Below, in pieces: positions 56,822 through 64,000 of a DNA stretch of 64,000 nt. The translations under genes were made by a program, and so were the position numbers. Location: NCBI GenBank assembly GCA_902363395.1, contig CABIZZ010000004.1:23767-87766 (forward strand). Reading direction: 5' to 3'. The stretch is from Streptococcaceae bacterium (lineage in GTDB: Bacteria; Bacillota; Bacilli; Lactobacillales; Streptococcaceae). Below the pieces are notes generated by a model. The model saw only the letters and a program-made list of their open reading frames with translations. It had not been told where the DNA came from and did no database searches. Numbering within the stretch: the first letter of the stretch is position 1; each line of letters opens with the position of its first letter.

Positions 56822-57556
56822 TTATTGCATGGTTAAGCCACCATCAATTGCGATGACTTGCCCTGTTAGATATTCTTGAGTCGCAAGAAAGACTGCAACA
56901 TCTGCCACTTCTTCTGTATTTCCAAATCGTTTCATTGGAATTTGAGCGAGAGACATTTCTTTAATTTTTTCAGGAAGTCCTTCTGTCATATCAGACTCAA
57001 TGAAGCCCGGCGCAATGACATTGACACGGACATTTCTACCAGCTACTTCACGTGCTACAGATTTAGAAAAACCAATCAAACCAGCTTTTGAGGCTGCATA
57101 GTTGGCTTGTCCAACATTTCCTGTCAGACCGACAACACTCGACATGTTAATGATAGCACCTTCACGTGCTTTGGTCATCGGTTTTAAGACCGATTGTGTC
57201 ATATTAAAAGCACCGGTCAAATTCACCTTCAAGACTTGCTCGAAATCTTCTTCCGTCAATTTCAACATGAGCTTATCATTGGTAATCCCAGCATTGTTGA
57301 CAAGGATGTCTACTGAGCCAAGTGCTTCAATCGCTTCCGCGACCATTCGTTTCGCTTCCGCAGCTTGGGATACGTCCCCAGTAACGCCAACTACCTTCAC
57401 ACCGTATGAGGCAAATTCATCCACTAGGCCTGCTGGGAGCTCTCCACGACTATTTAAGACAATGTTGGCACCTTTTGACGCAAATTTATGCGCAATAGCC
57501 AATCCAATGCCTCGACTTGAGCCAGTAACAAATACATTTTTATTCTTTAGTTCCAT
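56822..57556 (-). CDS. fabG: 3-oxoacyl-ACP reductase FabG
   Basis: A 244-residue short-chain dehydrogenase that reduces 3-oxoacyl-ACP with NADPH. VTGSSRGIGLAIA is the dinucleotide site, NNAG follows, and SSVVGLTGNVGQANYAASKAG holds catalytic Ser, Tyr and Lys. An in-frame GTG lies two codons upstream of the ATG, but the GAGG site is placed better for the ATG. Confidence 0.96.
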   Translation of the reverse strand: MELKNKNVFVTGSSRGIGLAIAHKFASKGANIVLNSRGELPAGLVDEFASYGVKVVGVTGDVSQAAEAKRMVAEAIEALGSVDILVNNAGITNDKLMLKLTEEDFEQVLKVNLTGAFNMTQSVLKPMTKAREGAIINMSSVVGLTGNVGQANYAASKAGLIGFSKSVAREVAGRNVRVNVIAPGFIESDMTEGLPEKIKEMSLAQIPMKRFGNTEEVADVAVFLATQEYLTGQVIAIDGGLTMQ

Positions 57557-57568
57557 AGTCACCTCATC

Positions 57569-58489
57569 TTATTCGTTCAGTAGGGCATCAAGGCTGGCTT
57601 GATCCTCCACATTTTTCGTTGGAAGAGTTTTATCAATCTTTTTCAAGAAACCAGTCAAGACCTTACCTGGACCAATTTCAATCACTTCATCTACTCCAAA
57701 CTCTTGAATCGTCGCAATCGAATCATAGAAACGAACGGGCTCCATCACTTGGCGAGCTAATAAAGCTTTGATTTCGTCTGATTTCATGATCTTTGCTTCT
57801 GTATTCCCAACCAAAGGCAAGCTAAAGTCCTTAAAAGTAACTTTTTCAAGTTCAGTCGCCAGTTTTTCACTAGCAGAAGCAAGCAAGGCCGTATGGAAAG
57901 GACCAGAGACATTCAGAGGAATCAACCGTTTTGCCCCTGCTTCTTGTAAGAGTTCAACTGCATAATCCACAGCTTCAACCTCTCCACCAATCACAATCTG
58001 GGCAGGAGTATTGTAGTTAGCGGGTGTTACAACTCCCTTTTCAGAAGCCTGTTGACAGATTTCTTCAATCAAGGCAGGATCAGTATTCATAACAGCTACC
58101 ATCTTTCCGCTTCCAGCAGGCGCAGCTGTTTCCATAAATTCCCCTCGCTTAGCTACCAAGGCGACCGCTTCTTCAAAGGAAAGAGCACCTGCGGCAACCA
58201 AAGCAGAATATTCTCCCAGGGAGAGACCAGCCACAATATCCGGTGTCATGCCATTTTCTGCCAAAAGACGATAAATAGCTACAGAAGTTGTCAAAATAGC
58301 TGGTTGAGTATAGCGTGTTTGATTGAGTTTTTCTTCGTCAGAATCAATCAATTCACGCAAATCATAACCTAGAATACGACTAGCCGTATCAAATGTCTCT
58401 TTGACAACGGGATAAGTTGCATACAAGTCACTAGCCATCCCCAATTTTTGGGCACCTTGACCAGCAAATAAGAAGGCACGTTTTGTCAC
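57569..58489 (-). CDS. fabD: Malonyl-CoA-ACP transacylase FabD
   Basis: A 306-residue acyltransferase. FLFAGQGAQKLGMASDLY at the start, the nucleophile Ser in GLSLGEYSALVAAGAL, the catalytic His in GPFHTALL, and EIGPGKVLTG near the end are diagnostic. It loads malonyl onto ACP. It lies 24 bp after fabK. Confidence 0.97.
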   Translation of the reverse strand: MTKRAFLFAGQGAQKLGMASDLYATYPVVKETFDTASRILGYDLRELIDSDEEKLNQTRYTQPAILTTSVAIYRLLAENGMTPDIVAGLSLGEYSALVAAGALSFEEAVALVAKRGEFMETAAPAGSGKMVAVMNTDPALIEEICQQASEKGVVTPANYNTPAQIVIGGEVEAVDYAVELLQEAGAKRLIPLNVSGPFHTALLASASEKLATELEKVTFKDFSLPLVGNTEAKIMKSDEIKALLARQVMEPVRFYDSIATIQEFGVDEVIEIGPGKVLTGFLKKIDKTLPTKNVEDQASLDALLNE

Positions 58490-58513
58490 TGTTCTCTTCC
58501 TTTCCTTTACTTG

Positions 58514-59479
58514 TTAGAATTTCACATCTGCCCAGCGAGCTGCTTCTTTCTGAATGACCTTAGCAGCTCCAAGATAGATATCTTCCAAGATTTCAGCACA
58601 GGTTTCTTCTTTACTTACGAGACCTGCAATTTGTCCTGCCATCACAGATCCGTTATCAACGTCTCCGTCAACAACCGCATTGCGAAGAGCACCTGCTCCT
58701 AATTCTTCAATTTCTTCTTGAGTCTTCTTACCTGCCAAGAAATCTTTTTCAGCTTGGTTATAGGCAGAAGCCAATTTATTCTTAATCGCACGAACTGGGT
58801 GGCCAACAACTGACGCAGACACCACTGTATCAATGTCCTTAGCTTTCAAGATTTTATTCTTAAAGTTTTGGTGAGCATTTGATTCTTTAGCAACGACAAA
58901 TCGTGTTCCCACTTGAACAGCATCTGCTCCAAGCATGAAGACCGCAGCCGCTCCTGCACCATCTGCAACACCACCAGCACCGATAACTGGAATAGAGACC
59001 GCTTCGACCACTTGACGAACCAAGGTCATGGTCGTCAACTTACCAATATGACCTCCTGCTTCCATTCCCTCAGCAATGACAGCATCCGCACCTAGTTTTT
59101 CCATCCGTTTTGCTAAAGCTACTGAAGGTACAACCGGAATAACGGTAATGCCCGCTTCATGGAAACGATCCATGTATTTCCCAGGATTCCCTGCACCAGT
59201 GGTAACAACTTTAACCCCTTCTTCGATAACCAAGTCAACGATGTCATCTGCAAAAGGAGAAAGGAGCATGATATTGACTCCAAAAGGTTTGTCAGTAATG
59301 GATTTGACACGATCAATATTCGCTTTGACAACTTCTTTAGGTGCATTTCCTCCACCGATGATCCCAAGACCACCTGCATTAGATACAGCCCCAGCAAGAT
59401 CTCCATCCGCTACCCAAGCCATACCACCTTGGAAAATTGGATATTTAATGTTTAATAATTCAGTAATTCGTGTTTGCAT
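58514..59479 (-). CDS. fabK: Enoyl-ACP reductase II FabK (FMN-dependent)
   Basis: A 321-residue nitronate-monooxygenase-like flavoprotein. PIFQGGMAWVADGDLAGAVSNAGGLGIIG, TTGAGNPGKYM, AEGMEAGGHIG and VIGAGGVADGAGAAAVFMLGADAVQVGTRFV are the FMN-barrel segments. FabK replaces FabI in streptococci, which makes them naturally insensitive to triclosan. It is the first gene after acpP, with a FabT box in the gap. Confidence 0.96.
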   Translation of the reverse strand: MQTRITELLNIKYPIFQGGMAWVADGDLAGAVSNAGGLGIIGGGNAPKEVVKANIDRVKSITDKPFGVNIMLLSPFADDIVDLVIEEGVKVVTTGAGNPGKYMDRFHEAGITVIPVVPSVALAKRMEKLGADAVIAEGMEAGGHIGKLTTMTLVRQVVEAVSIPVIGAGGVADGAGAAAVFMLGADAVQVGTRFVVAKESNAHQNFKNKILKAKDIDTVVSASVVGHPVRAIKNKLASAYNQAEKDFLAGKKTQEEIEELGAGALRNAVVDGDVDNGSVMAGQIAGLVSKEETCAEILEDIYLGAAKVIQKEAARWADVKF

Positions 59480-59502
59480 AGTACCTTCCTCATTTTCGCT
59501 TA

Positions 59503-59549
59503 AGTAATAGTTTGAAAGCGATTCTTTGCTTTGAGCGTCAAACTATTAC
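59503..59549. promoter_or_regulatory. FabT box and 12-bp inverted repeat between acpP and fabK
   Basis: TAGTTTGACGCTCAAAGC (minus strand, complement at 59528-59545) matches the FabT palindrome AGTTTGAnnnTCAAACT. It lies within a larger perfect inverted repeat, GTAATAGTTTGA (59503-59514) with TCAAACTATTAC (59538-59549). In pneumococcus FabT binds upstream of fabK as well as of its own gene, so operon repression inside the cluster is inferred. Confidence 0.7.
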
Positions 59550-59589
59550 CTAAACAAGAGAGAATATCTTTCGATACTCTCATCCATTA

Positions 59590-59814
59590 TTATTTAGTTT
59601 TTTCTTCTACGTAAGCAACAAGGTCCCCTACAGTAGACAATCCTTCTTCAGTTTCAATTTGAATGTCGAATGCATCTTCAATTTCTGAAATCACTTGGAA
59701 CAAATCCAATGAATCAGCTTCAAGATCTTCAAAAGTAGACTCAAGAGTTACTTCTGATGGTTCTTTACCAAGTTCTTCAACGATAATTTCTTGTACTTTT
59801 TCAAATACTGCCAT
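59590..59814 (-). CDS. acpP: Acyl carrier protein AcpP
   Basis: A 74-residue acidic four-helix protein. The phosphopantetheine Ser is in [13 protein letters not shown]; the whole length is typical. It carries growing acyl chains between enzymes. It lies between fabH and fabK, the usual streptococcal order. Confidence 0.97.
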   Translation of the reverse strand: MAVFEKVQEIIVEELGKEPSEVTLESTFEDLEADSLDLFQVISEIEDAFDIQIETEEGLSTVGDLVAYVEEKTK

Positions 59815-59868
59815 GATTGGCCTCCTTAAAATAATAAAAATTTTTAAAATGTGTTACCACATATTTAA

Positions 59869-60843
59869 CTAGATTGTAACAAGAAGTGAGCCCCATGTCA
59901 AACCTCCACCAAATCCTGACAGAAGAATTATTTGACTTCCATCCAATTTGATTAGTCCTTGGTCGACACACTCCGATAATAAAATTGGAATACTTGCGGC
60001 ACTGGTGTTGCCATATTCCATCATATTTGCAGGAAGTTTTTCCCGATCAACCCCGATTTTCTTAGCCATTTTATCTAAGATACGGTCATTTGCCTGATGC
60101 AAGAGGAAATAGTCAATTTCATCAACAGCTACTGGAGCATTAGCCAACATATGTTTAATACTCTTAGCCACATCCCGAATAGCAAAATCAAAGACTGCTC
60201 TTCCATCCATTGATAGATATTTTTTATCTTCTTCCTTATCTGAATATGGTGAAGATAAACCAACAGATGATGATTGAAGAACCTCTCCACGAGAACCATC
60301 TGAAAATAAACTTTCAGCTAAAAAAGTTTGTTGTTCGGAAGCTTCCAATAAAACACCGCCAGCACCATCCCCAAATAGGACCGCTGTTGTCCGATCTTCC
60401 CAATCAATCACTTTCGATAAGGTTTCACTCCCAATAACGATTCCTCGTTTGTACTGGCCAGACCGAAGCAACTTTTCAGCAGTCGCAAGCGCAAAGACAA
60501 ATCCACTACAAGCTGCTGTCAAATCAAAAACAAAAGCTTTAGAGGCCCCAATTTTAGCTTGAACACGAGCTGCAGTGGATGGCATCATGGAATCGGGCGA
60601 AATCGTTGCAACAATAATAAAATCCAACTGATCCGCTTGTAAACCACTTTTTTCAAGCAAGCGTCGAGCCACTTCCGTAGCTAAATCGCTGGTTGATTCT
60701 GATTGAGTAATATGACGCTTCCGAATTCCTGTCCGACTAGCAATCCACTCATCGCTGGTATCCATCCGTTCAGAAAGATCCTGATTAGAAATCACTTGGC
60801 TTGGCGCATAATGGGCTACCTGACTAATTTTTGCAAAAGTCAT
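59869..60843 (-). CDS. fabH: 3-oxoacyl-ACP synthase III FabH
   Basis: A 324-residue initiating condensing enzyme using acetyl-CoA and malonyl-ACP. The catalytic Cys is in [19 protein letters not shown], His in [11 protein letters not shown], and Asn in [11 protein letters not shown]. It starts at the stop of fabT (TAATG overlap), so initiation of synthesis and its repressor are coupled. Confidence 0.97.
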   Translation of the reverse strand: MTFAKISQVAHYAPSQVISNQDLSERMDTSDEWIASRTGIRKRHITQSESTSDLATEVARRLLEKSGLQADQLDFIIVATISPDSMMPSTAARVQAKIGASKAFVFDLTAACSGFVFALATAEKLLRSGQYKRGIVIGSETLSKVIDWEDRTTAVLFGDGAGGVLLEASEQQTFLAESLFSDGSRGEVLQSSSVGLSSPYSDKEEDKKYLSMDGRAVFDFAIRDVAKSIKHMLANAPVAVDEIDYFLLHQANDRILDKMAKKIGVDREKLPANMMEYGNTSAASIPILLSECVDQGLIKLDGSQIILLSGFGGGLTWGSLLVTI

Positions 60844-61277
60844 TATTTCAACTCCTCCAAGAAACGATAAAGATTCTGCAACCCTTTTTGCATCACTTTC
60901 CGTTCATCTGGAGACATCCCATCAATAATTTGATTGACCATCCGCTTGTGAAATTGTTGGTGAAGCCGATACAAGAGCTTGCCTCTTTTGGTCAAACTCA
61001 AATGGACGACCCGACGATCAACTTCAGATCTGGTTCGTTCAATATAACCTTTTCGTTCAAGATTATTTAAACTGGTAGTGACTGTACCTAACGTTACCAT
61101 TAACGAACGCGAAATATCACTTGGAGTTGCGTTTGGTGTTGAGCCGATGACATCAATGGTGTGCATTTCCTTAATGGAAACATCATTAAATCGACTGCTA
61201 CGTAAACTAGTTTCTTCGATGACTAATACGTTGTTAAAAATGGATGTAAGGTAATCATTGACTAGTTGAAAATTCAA
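60843..61277 (-). CDS. fabT: Fatty acid synthesis repressor FabT (MarR family), TTG start
   Basis: A 144-residue winged-helix repressor; acyl-ACP increases its DNA affinity, closing feedback on the cluster. [58 protein letters not shown] (recognition helix and wing) and the C-terminal dimer helices fit the pneumococcal protein. The start is taken as TTG at 61277, giving [14 protein letters not shown], exactly the expected length, with AGGGGG about 8 nt upstream; a GTG at 61286 overlaps that site. Confidence 0.93.
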   Translation of the reverse strand: MNFQLVNDYLTSIFNNVLVIEETSLRSSRFNDVSIKEMHTIDVIGSTPNATPSDISRSLMVTLGTVTTSLNNLERKGYIERTRSEVDRRVVHLSLTKRGKLLYRLHQQFHKRMVNQIIDGMSPDERKVMQKGLQNLYRFLEELK

Positions 61278-61298
61278 AAACCACACCCCCTATTCATT

Positions 61299-61315
61299 AC
61301 TTTGATAATCGAATT
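61299..61315. promoter_or_regulatory. FabT box upstream of fabT
   Basis: ACTTTGATAATCGAATT matches the FabT palindrome (TTTGA...TCGAA half sites) about 22 bp before the start codon, the expected autoregulatory site. One base deviates from symmetry. Confidence 0.65.
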
Positions 61316-61375
61316 TTATCAAAAATCAAACCAAATAGCAAGCCTCAGCAACAAAAACATAAAAATTTTACGTTT

Positions 61376-62167
61376 TTATTTTCCTTGGAATTTTGGGCGC
61401 CGACGCTCTGAATAGGCATTAACTCCCTCTTTAAAGTCTTCCTTTAGAGAAAGATTTCTCTGCAATCTCAACTCAATTTCAGCATAACGATCCCAGTCAG
61501 TCAGCATGCTTGACCAAGCCAACTCTTTAATCGCAGCAAAAGAATTGTCTGAGCTACGTCTTAACTTGATGAGTAGTTGGTTGACAGTCTTGTCTAATTT
61601 TTCTACTTCAAAAACCTTGTACACAACGCCATATTCCAGAGCCTTTTCAGCACCTAATGGTTCACCAGTCATTGCTAACTGAGTTGCTCTAGTCAAACCA
61701 ATGGCTCTTCCTAAAAGGAATAGACCACCAGCATCAGGAGCCAAACCGACCCCAACAAAGGCTTGAATAAACTTGGCTTTATCAGAAGCAATACAAAAGT
61801 CCGCCGCTACTGCCATATTAGCAGTTGCTCCTGCAACCGCACCATCTGCAACCATAATCACTGGTTTTGGAATTTGCTTCATTTTTTTAGAGATTTGATT
61901 GACCAATTCCGCAATTTGCGTTAACGAATCGATATCATCAGCATCAACAGCCCGTTTCATCTCAGCTAAATCACCACCAACTGAAAAAACCTTGCCGACT
62001 GCTTTAAATAAAATAAAACGCACATCTGGATTCTTCTCAGCTAATTCTAATGCTTCAAGGATTTCCTGACACATTGGAATGTTAAAACCATTTGAAACCT
62101 CTGGTCTATTTAAAATAATAGATGCGAGATCCTCTTCTACAGAATAAATAATCGTTTCGAACACCAT
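61376..62167 (-). CDS. fabM: trans-2-decenoyl-ACP isomerase FabM
   Basis: A 263-residue crotonase-fold isomerase that converts trans-2- to cis-3-decenoyl-ACP, the branch point for unsaturated fatty acids in streptococci. [12 protein letters not shown] at the start, [14 protein letters not shown] (oxyanion hole), [19 protein letters not shown] and [16 protein letters not shown] are visible. It lies upstream of fabT, the standard order, with its own promoter region. Confidence 0.94.
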   Translation of the reverse strand: MVFETIIYSVEEDLASIILNRPEVSNGFNIPMCQEILEALELAEKNPDVRFILFKAVGKVFSVGGDLAEMKRAVDADDIDSLTQIAELVNQISKKMKQIPKPVIMVADGAVAGATANMAVAADFCIASDKAKFIQAFVGVGLAPDAGGLFLLGRAIGLTRATQLAMTGEPLGAEKALEYGVVYKVFEVEKLDKTVNQLLIKLRRSSDNSFAAIKELAWSSMLTDWDRYAEIELRLQRNLSLKEDFKEGVNAYSERRRPKFQGK

Positions 62168-62200
62168 AAGCCACCTCTTTACTAATTAGCTATTCAAATT

Positions 62201-62215
62201 GTTTGATAATTGAAC
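62201..62215. promoter_or_regulatory. FabT-like box upstream of fabM
   Basis: GTTTGATAATTGAAC is a near-perfect palindrome of the FabT type (TTTGA-x-TCAAA-like), 34-48 bp before the fabM ATG. If functional, FabT controls the unsaturation branch as well as elongation. Confidence 0.55.
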
Positions 62216-62322
62216 TTATTTATTTTCATATTATTTTAGCACAACTACTTTGAGAAGTAAATTACATTTTCATAACAAAGTGTCTCACCCGAAAGACTCG
62301 CTTGATAACAGTGTTTTTTAGA

Positions 62323-62351
62323 TTGTAACCAAGCCTTATCTTTGGTATAAT
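62323..62351 (+). promoter_or_regulatory. Promoter of the aspartokinase gene
   Basis: TTGTAA (62323-62328), 17-bp spacer and TATAAT (62346-62351), with TG at the extended -10 position. The ATG is 29 nt downstream behind AAAGGAG. Confidence 0.75.
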
Positions 62352-62379
62352 TTAAAGTAAGTTTTGTAAAGGAGTCCAC

Positions 62380-63729
62380 ATGAAAGTAGTTAAATTTGGT
62401 GGTAGTTCGTTAGCATCTGCTACCCAGCTAGAAAAAGTATTCAATATTGTTAAAGAAGATGAAACCCGTCAATACGTGGTCGTTTCTGCTCCAGGGAAAC
62501 GCAATGCTGAGGACACAAAAGTCACAGATGCCCTCATCAAGTATTATAAAGAATATACCAACGGAAAAGATACGAACCAAAGTCAAGAATGGATTATCAA
62601 TCGCTATCGTTCCATTACAGAGGAGTTAGACTTAGACGAGGAAATCATCGAAGAGATTGCTAGAGATATCAAATCCCTTGCAACACTTCCCAAGTCCGAT
62701 AATACCTTCTTATATGATACCTTCTTAGCAGCTGGAGAGAACAACAATGCAAAACTCATTGCAGCTTACTTTGTAAAAAAGGGTTTAGAAGCAAAATATA
62801 TCCATCCAAAAGATGCAGGTATCTTTGTAACAAGTGAACCTTGCAATGCCCGCATTCTCCCTTCTAGTTACGATAAGATTGAAGAACTGAGAAATCATAA
62901 TGAAATTTTAGTGATCCCTGGATTCTTTGGAATTACTAAAGAAGGACAAGTCTGTACTTTTTCAAGAGGCGGTTCTGATATTACAGGATCTATTATTGCA
63001 GCGGGAGTTAAAGCAGATCTCTACGAGAACTTTACAGACGTCGATGGTATTTTTGCAGCTCACCCAGGCATTATCAAACAGCCACATTCTATTCCTGAAT
63101 TAACCTATAAGGAGATGCGGGAATTAGCCTATGCTGGCTTTAGTGTCCTCCATGATGAAGCACTTGTTCCTGCATATCGTGGAAAGATTCCAATGGTGAT
63201 CAAGAACACCAACAATCCAAAACATCCAGGTACGAAGATTGTGCTGAACCATACCGATGAAAATGTTAAAGTCGTTGGAATTGCAGGAGACTCTGGATTT
63301 GTCAGCATTAATACCACCAAATACCTGATGAATAGAGAAGTCGGTTTTGGTAGAAAATTATTACAAATTTTAGAAGACTTGAACATCAGTTGGGATCACA
63401 TGCCAACTGGAATTGACGATTTATCTGTCATTCTCCGTTCGAAAGAATTAACACCAATTAAAGAACAAGAAATTTTAAAACATTTAATCCAAGATTTACA
63501 AGTAGACTATGCAGAAATTGAACATGATCTCTCCATTATTATGATCGTCGGAGAGAATATGAAAAATCAAATCGGTGTAACAGCTACAGCCACAAAGGCT
63601 TTATCTGAAAATAATATTAATATCCAAATGATTTCTCAAGGATCCAGCGAAGTTTCCATCATGTTTGTCGTAAATCAAGAACAAGAAAAACAGGCTATTA
63701 AAGCTCTATACAATGTATTCTTTAACTAA
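62380..63729 (+). CDS. lysC: Aspartate kinase, monofunctional
   Basis: A 449-residue enzyme that phosphorylates aspartate, the first step towards lysine, threonine, methionine and diaminopimelate/lysine for the wall. MKVVKFGGSSLASATQL is the nucleotide-site start, TFSRGGSDITGSIIAAGV the aspartate site, and the last 150 residues form two ACT domains for feedback. The single-gene unit with its own promoter and terminator is typical for streptococci; which end product inhibits it cannot be read. Confidence 0.94.
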   Translation: MKVVKFGGSSLASATQLEKVFNIVKEDETRQYVVVSAPGKRNAEDTKVTDALIKYYKEYTNGKDTNQSQEWIINRYRSITEELDLDEEIIEEIARDIKSLATLPKSDNTFLYDTFLAAGENNNAKLIAAYFVKKGLEAKYIHPKDAGIFVTSEPCNARILPSSYDKIEELRNHNEILVIPGFFGITKEGQVCTFSRGGSDITGSIIAAGVKADLYENFTDVDGIFAAHPGIIKQPHSIPELTYKEMRELAYAGFSVLHDEALVPAYRGKIPMVIKNTNNPKHPGTKIVLNHTDENVKVVGIAGDSGFVSINTTKYLMNREVGFGRKLLQILEDLNISWDHMPTGIDDLSVILRSKELTPIKEQEILKHLIQDLQVDYAEIEHDLSIIMIVGENMKNQIGVTATATKALSENNINIQMISQGSSEVSIMFVVNQEQEKQAIKALYNVFFN

Positions 63730-63730
63730 G

Positions 63731-63758
63731 AAAAAGGTTCGAAAGAACCTTTTTTTTA
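63731..63758 (+). terminator. Terminator of the aspartokinase gene
   Basis: AAAAAGGTTC, GAAA loop, GAACCTTTTT, then more T. Confidence 0.88.
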
Positions 63759-63775
63759 CTTTATTAATAAAGAAA

Positions 63776-63796
63776 AATAAAAAAACCCTTTCGGGT
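63776..63796 (-). terminator. Terminator of the rRNA-tRNA operon
   Basis: On the minus strand ACCC-GAAA-GGGT is followed by seven T and more AT-rich sequence. The stem is short but stable-looped, placed directly after tRNA-Asn. Confidence 0.6.
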
Positions 63797-63801
63797 ACTG
63801 A

Positions 63802-63875
63802 CTCCGCCAGTAGGACTCGAACCTACGACATCATGATTAACAGTCATGCGCTACTACCAACTGAGCTATGGCGGA
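63802..63875 (-). tRNA. tRNA-Asn (GUU anticodon)
   Basis: The minus strand folds as a complete cloverleaf: acceptor TCCGCCA with TGGCGGA plus discriminator G, D arm AGCTCAGTTGGTAG, anticodon loop CTGTTAA with GTT, and T arm GTAGGTTCGAGTCCTAC. CCA is not encoded. It follows the 5S gene closely, as in the rrn operons of streptococci. Confidence 0.97.
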
Positions 63876-63880
63876 AAAAA

Positions 63881-63996
63881 GCTAAGCGACTACCATATCT
63901 CACAGGGGGCAACCCCCAACTACTTCCGGCGTTCTAGGGCTTAACTTCTGTGTTCGGCATGGGTACAGGTGTATCTCCTAGGCTATCGTCACTTAA
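63881..63996 (-). rRNA. rrf: 5S ribosomal RNA
   Basis: The minus strand reads TTAAGTGACGATAGCCTAGG at the start, contains CCATGCCGAACACAGAAGTT, and ends GTGAGATATGGTAGTCGCTT AGC-like, a complete 5S of about 116 nt. The 5-prime boundary may be off by a few bases because the window ends 4 nt later. 16S and 23S should lie to the right, outside the window. Confidence 0.95.
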
Positions 63997-64000
63997 CTCT

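Noticed and set aside
1..64000. Mobile elements, CRISPR arrays, prophage, restriction-modification or abortive-infection genes.
   Set aside because: No transposase, integrase, Cas, phage or defence-type protein and no regularly spaced repeats were found; gene order is that of a streptococcal core chromosome.

Overview
The window is a piece of a Streptococcus chromosome, most likely a mitis/sanguinis-group oral species; Streptococcus parasanguinis or a close relative is a guess from protein flavour, not a proven assignment. The signs are the recU-pbp1a pair, the rsmH-ftsL-pbp2x-mraY cluster, the FabT-controlled fabM-fabT-fabH-acpP-fabK-fabDGF-accB-fabZ-accCDA cluster, manLMN, the pptAB-ccrZ-trmB group, a YSIRK signal peptide, T-box leaders and extended -10 promoters. 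Nearly all of it is core genome; I see no prophage, insertion sequence, CRISPR array or toxin-antitoxin pair.

Layout: (1) 1-8.7 kb: the end of a DUF1273 gene, recU-pbp1a, then reading left a cysteine aminopeptidase, an acetyltransferase, the NAD salvage pair pncB-nadE, and trxB with a small membrane protein. (2) 8.9-16.8 kb: a polar amino acid (probably cystine) importer without its binding protein, a DEAD-box helicase, and the division/peptidoglycan cluster rsmH-ftsL-pbp2x-mraY. (3) 16.9-21.2 kb: a 60-residue membrane protein that looks leaderless, DUF896, and glyQ-glyS behind a T-box with a GFA-family gene inserted between leader and synthetase. (4) 21.3-30.5 kb: a large subtilisin-like surface protease, an aldo/keto reductase, nagA, a structured intergenic element, and a Na+/phosphate cotransporter. 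(5) 30.7-36.2 kb: rimP-nusA-rnpM-ylxQ-infB-rbfA. (6) 36.3-44.1 kb: pptA-pptB-ccrZ-trmB, divergent hit plus a small gene, tsaE-acetyltransferase-LytR/BrpA, and a purine permease. (7) 44.3-51.5 kb, rightward: HAD phosphatase, adhP, manLMN, DUF956, and serS behind a second T-box. (8) 51.6-62.2 kb, leftward: the whole type II fatty acid synthesis cluster with its repressor. (9) 62.4-64 kb: aspartokinase, then the distal end of an rRNA operon (tRNA-Asn and 5S rRNA).

The genes fit together as growth functions: envelope synthesis (PBPs, MraY, fatty acids, LCP ligase), translation (two synthetases, initiation factor, ribosome maturation), nutrient capture (protease, peptidase, cystine, purines, hexoses, GlcNAc salvage) and redox balance. 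Regulatory sites readable by eye tie several to nutrient state: CodY-like boxes at the protease and adhP, cre sites at adhP and man, a NagR-type operator at nagA, FabT boxes at fabK, fabT and fabM, and T-boxes at glyQS and serS.

The most unusual items are a 134-nt three-hairpin element closed by a long-range stem and bracketed by two terminators with the same stem (28594-28895), a rimP gene that has a good promoter and Shine-Dalgarno but no ATG, GTG or TTG at the expected start, a surface protease lacking LPXTG, and the GFA gene placed under glycine T-box control. I found no multi-gene system that I could call undescribed.
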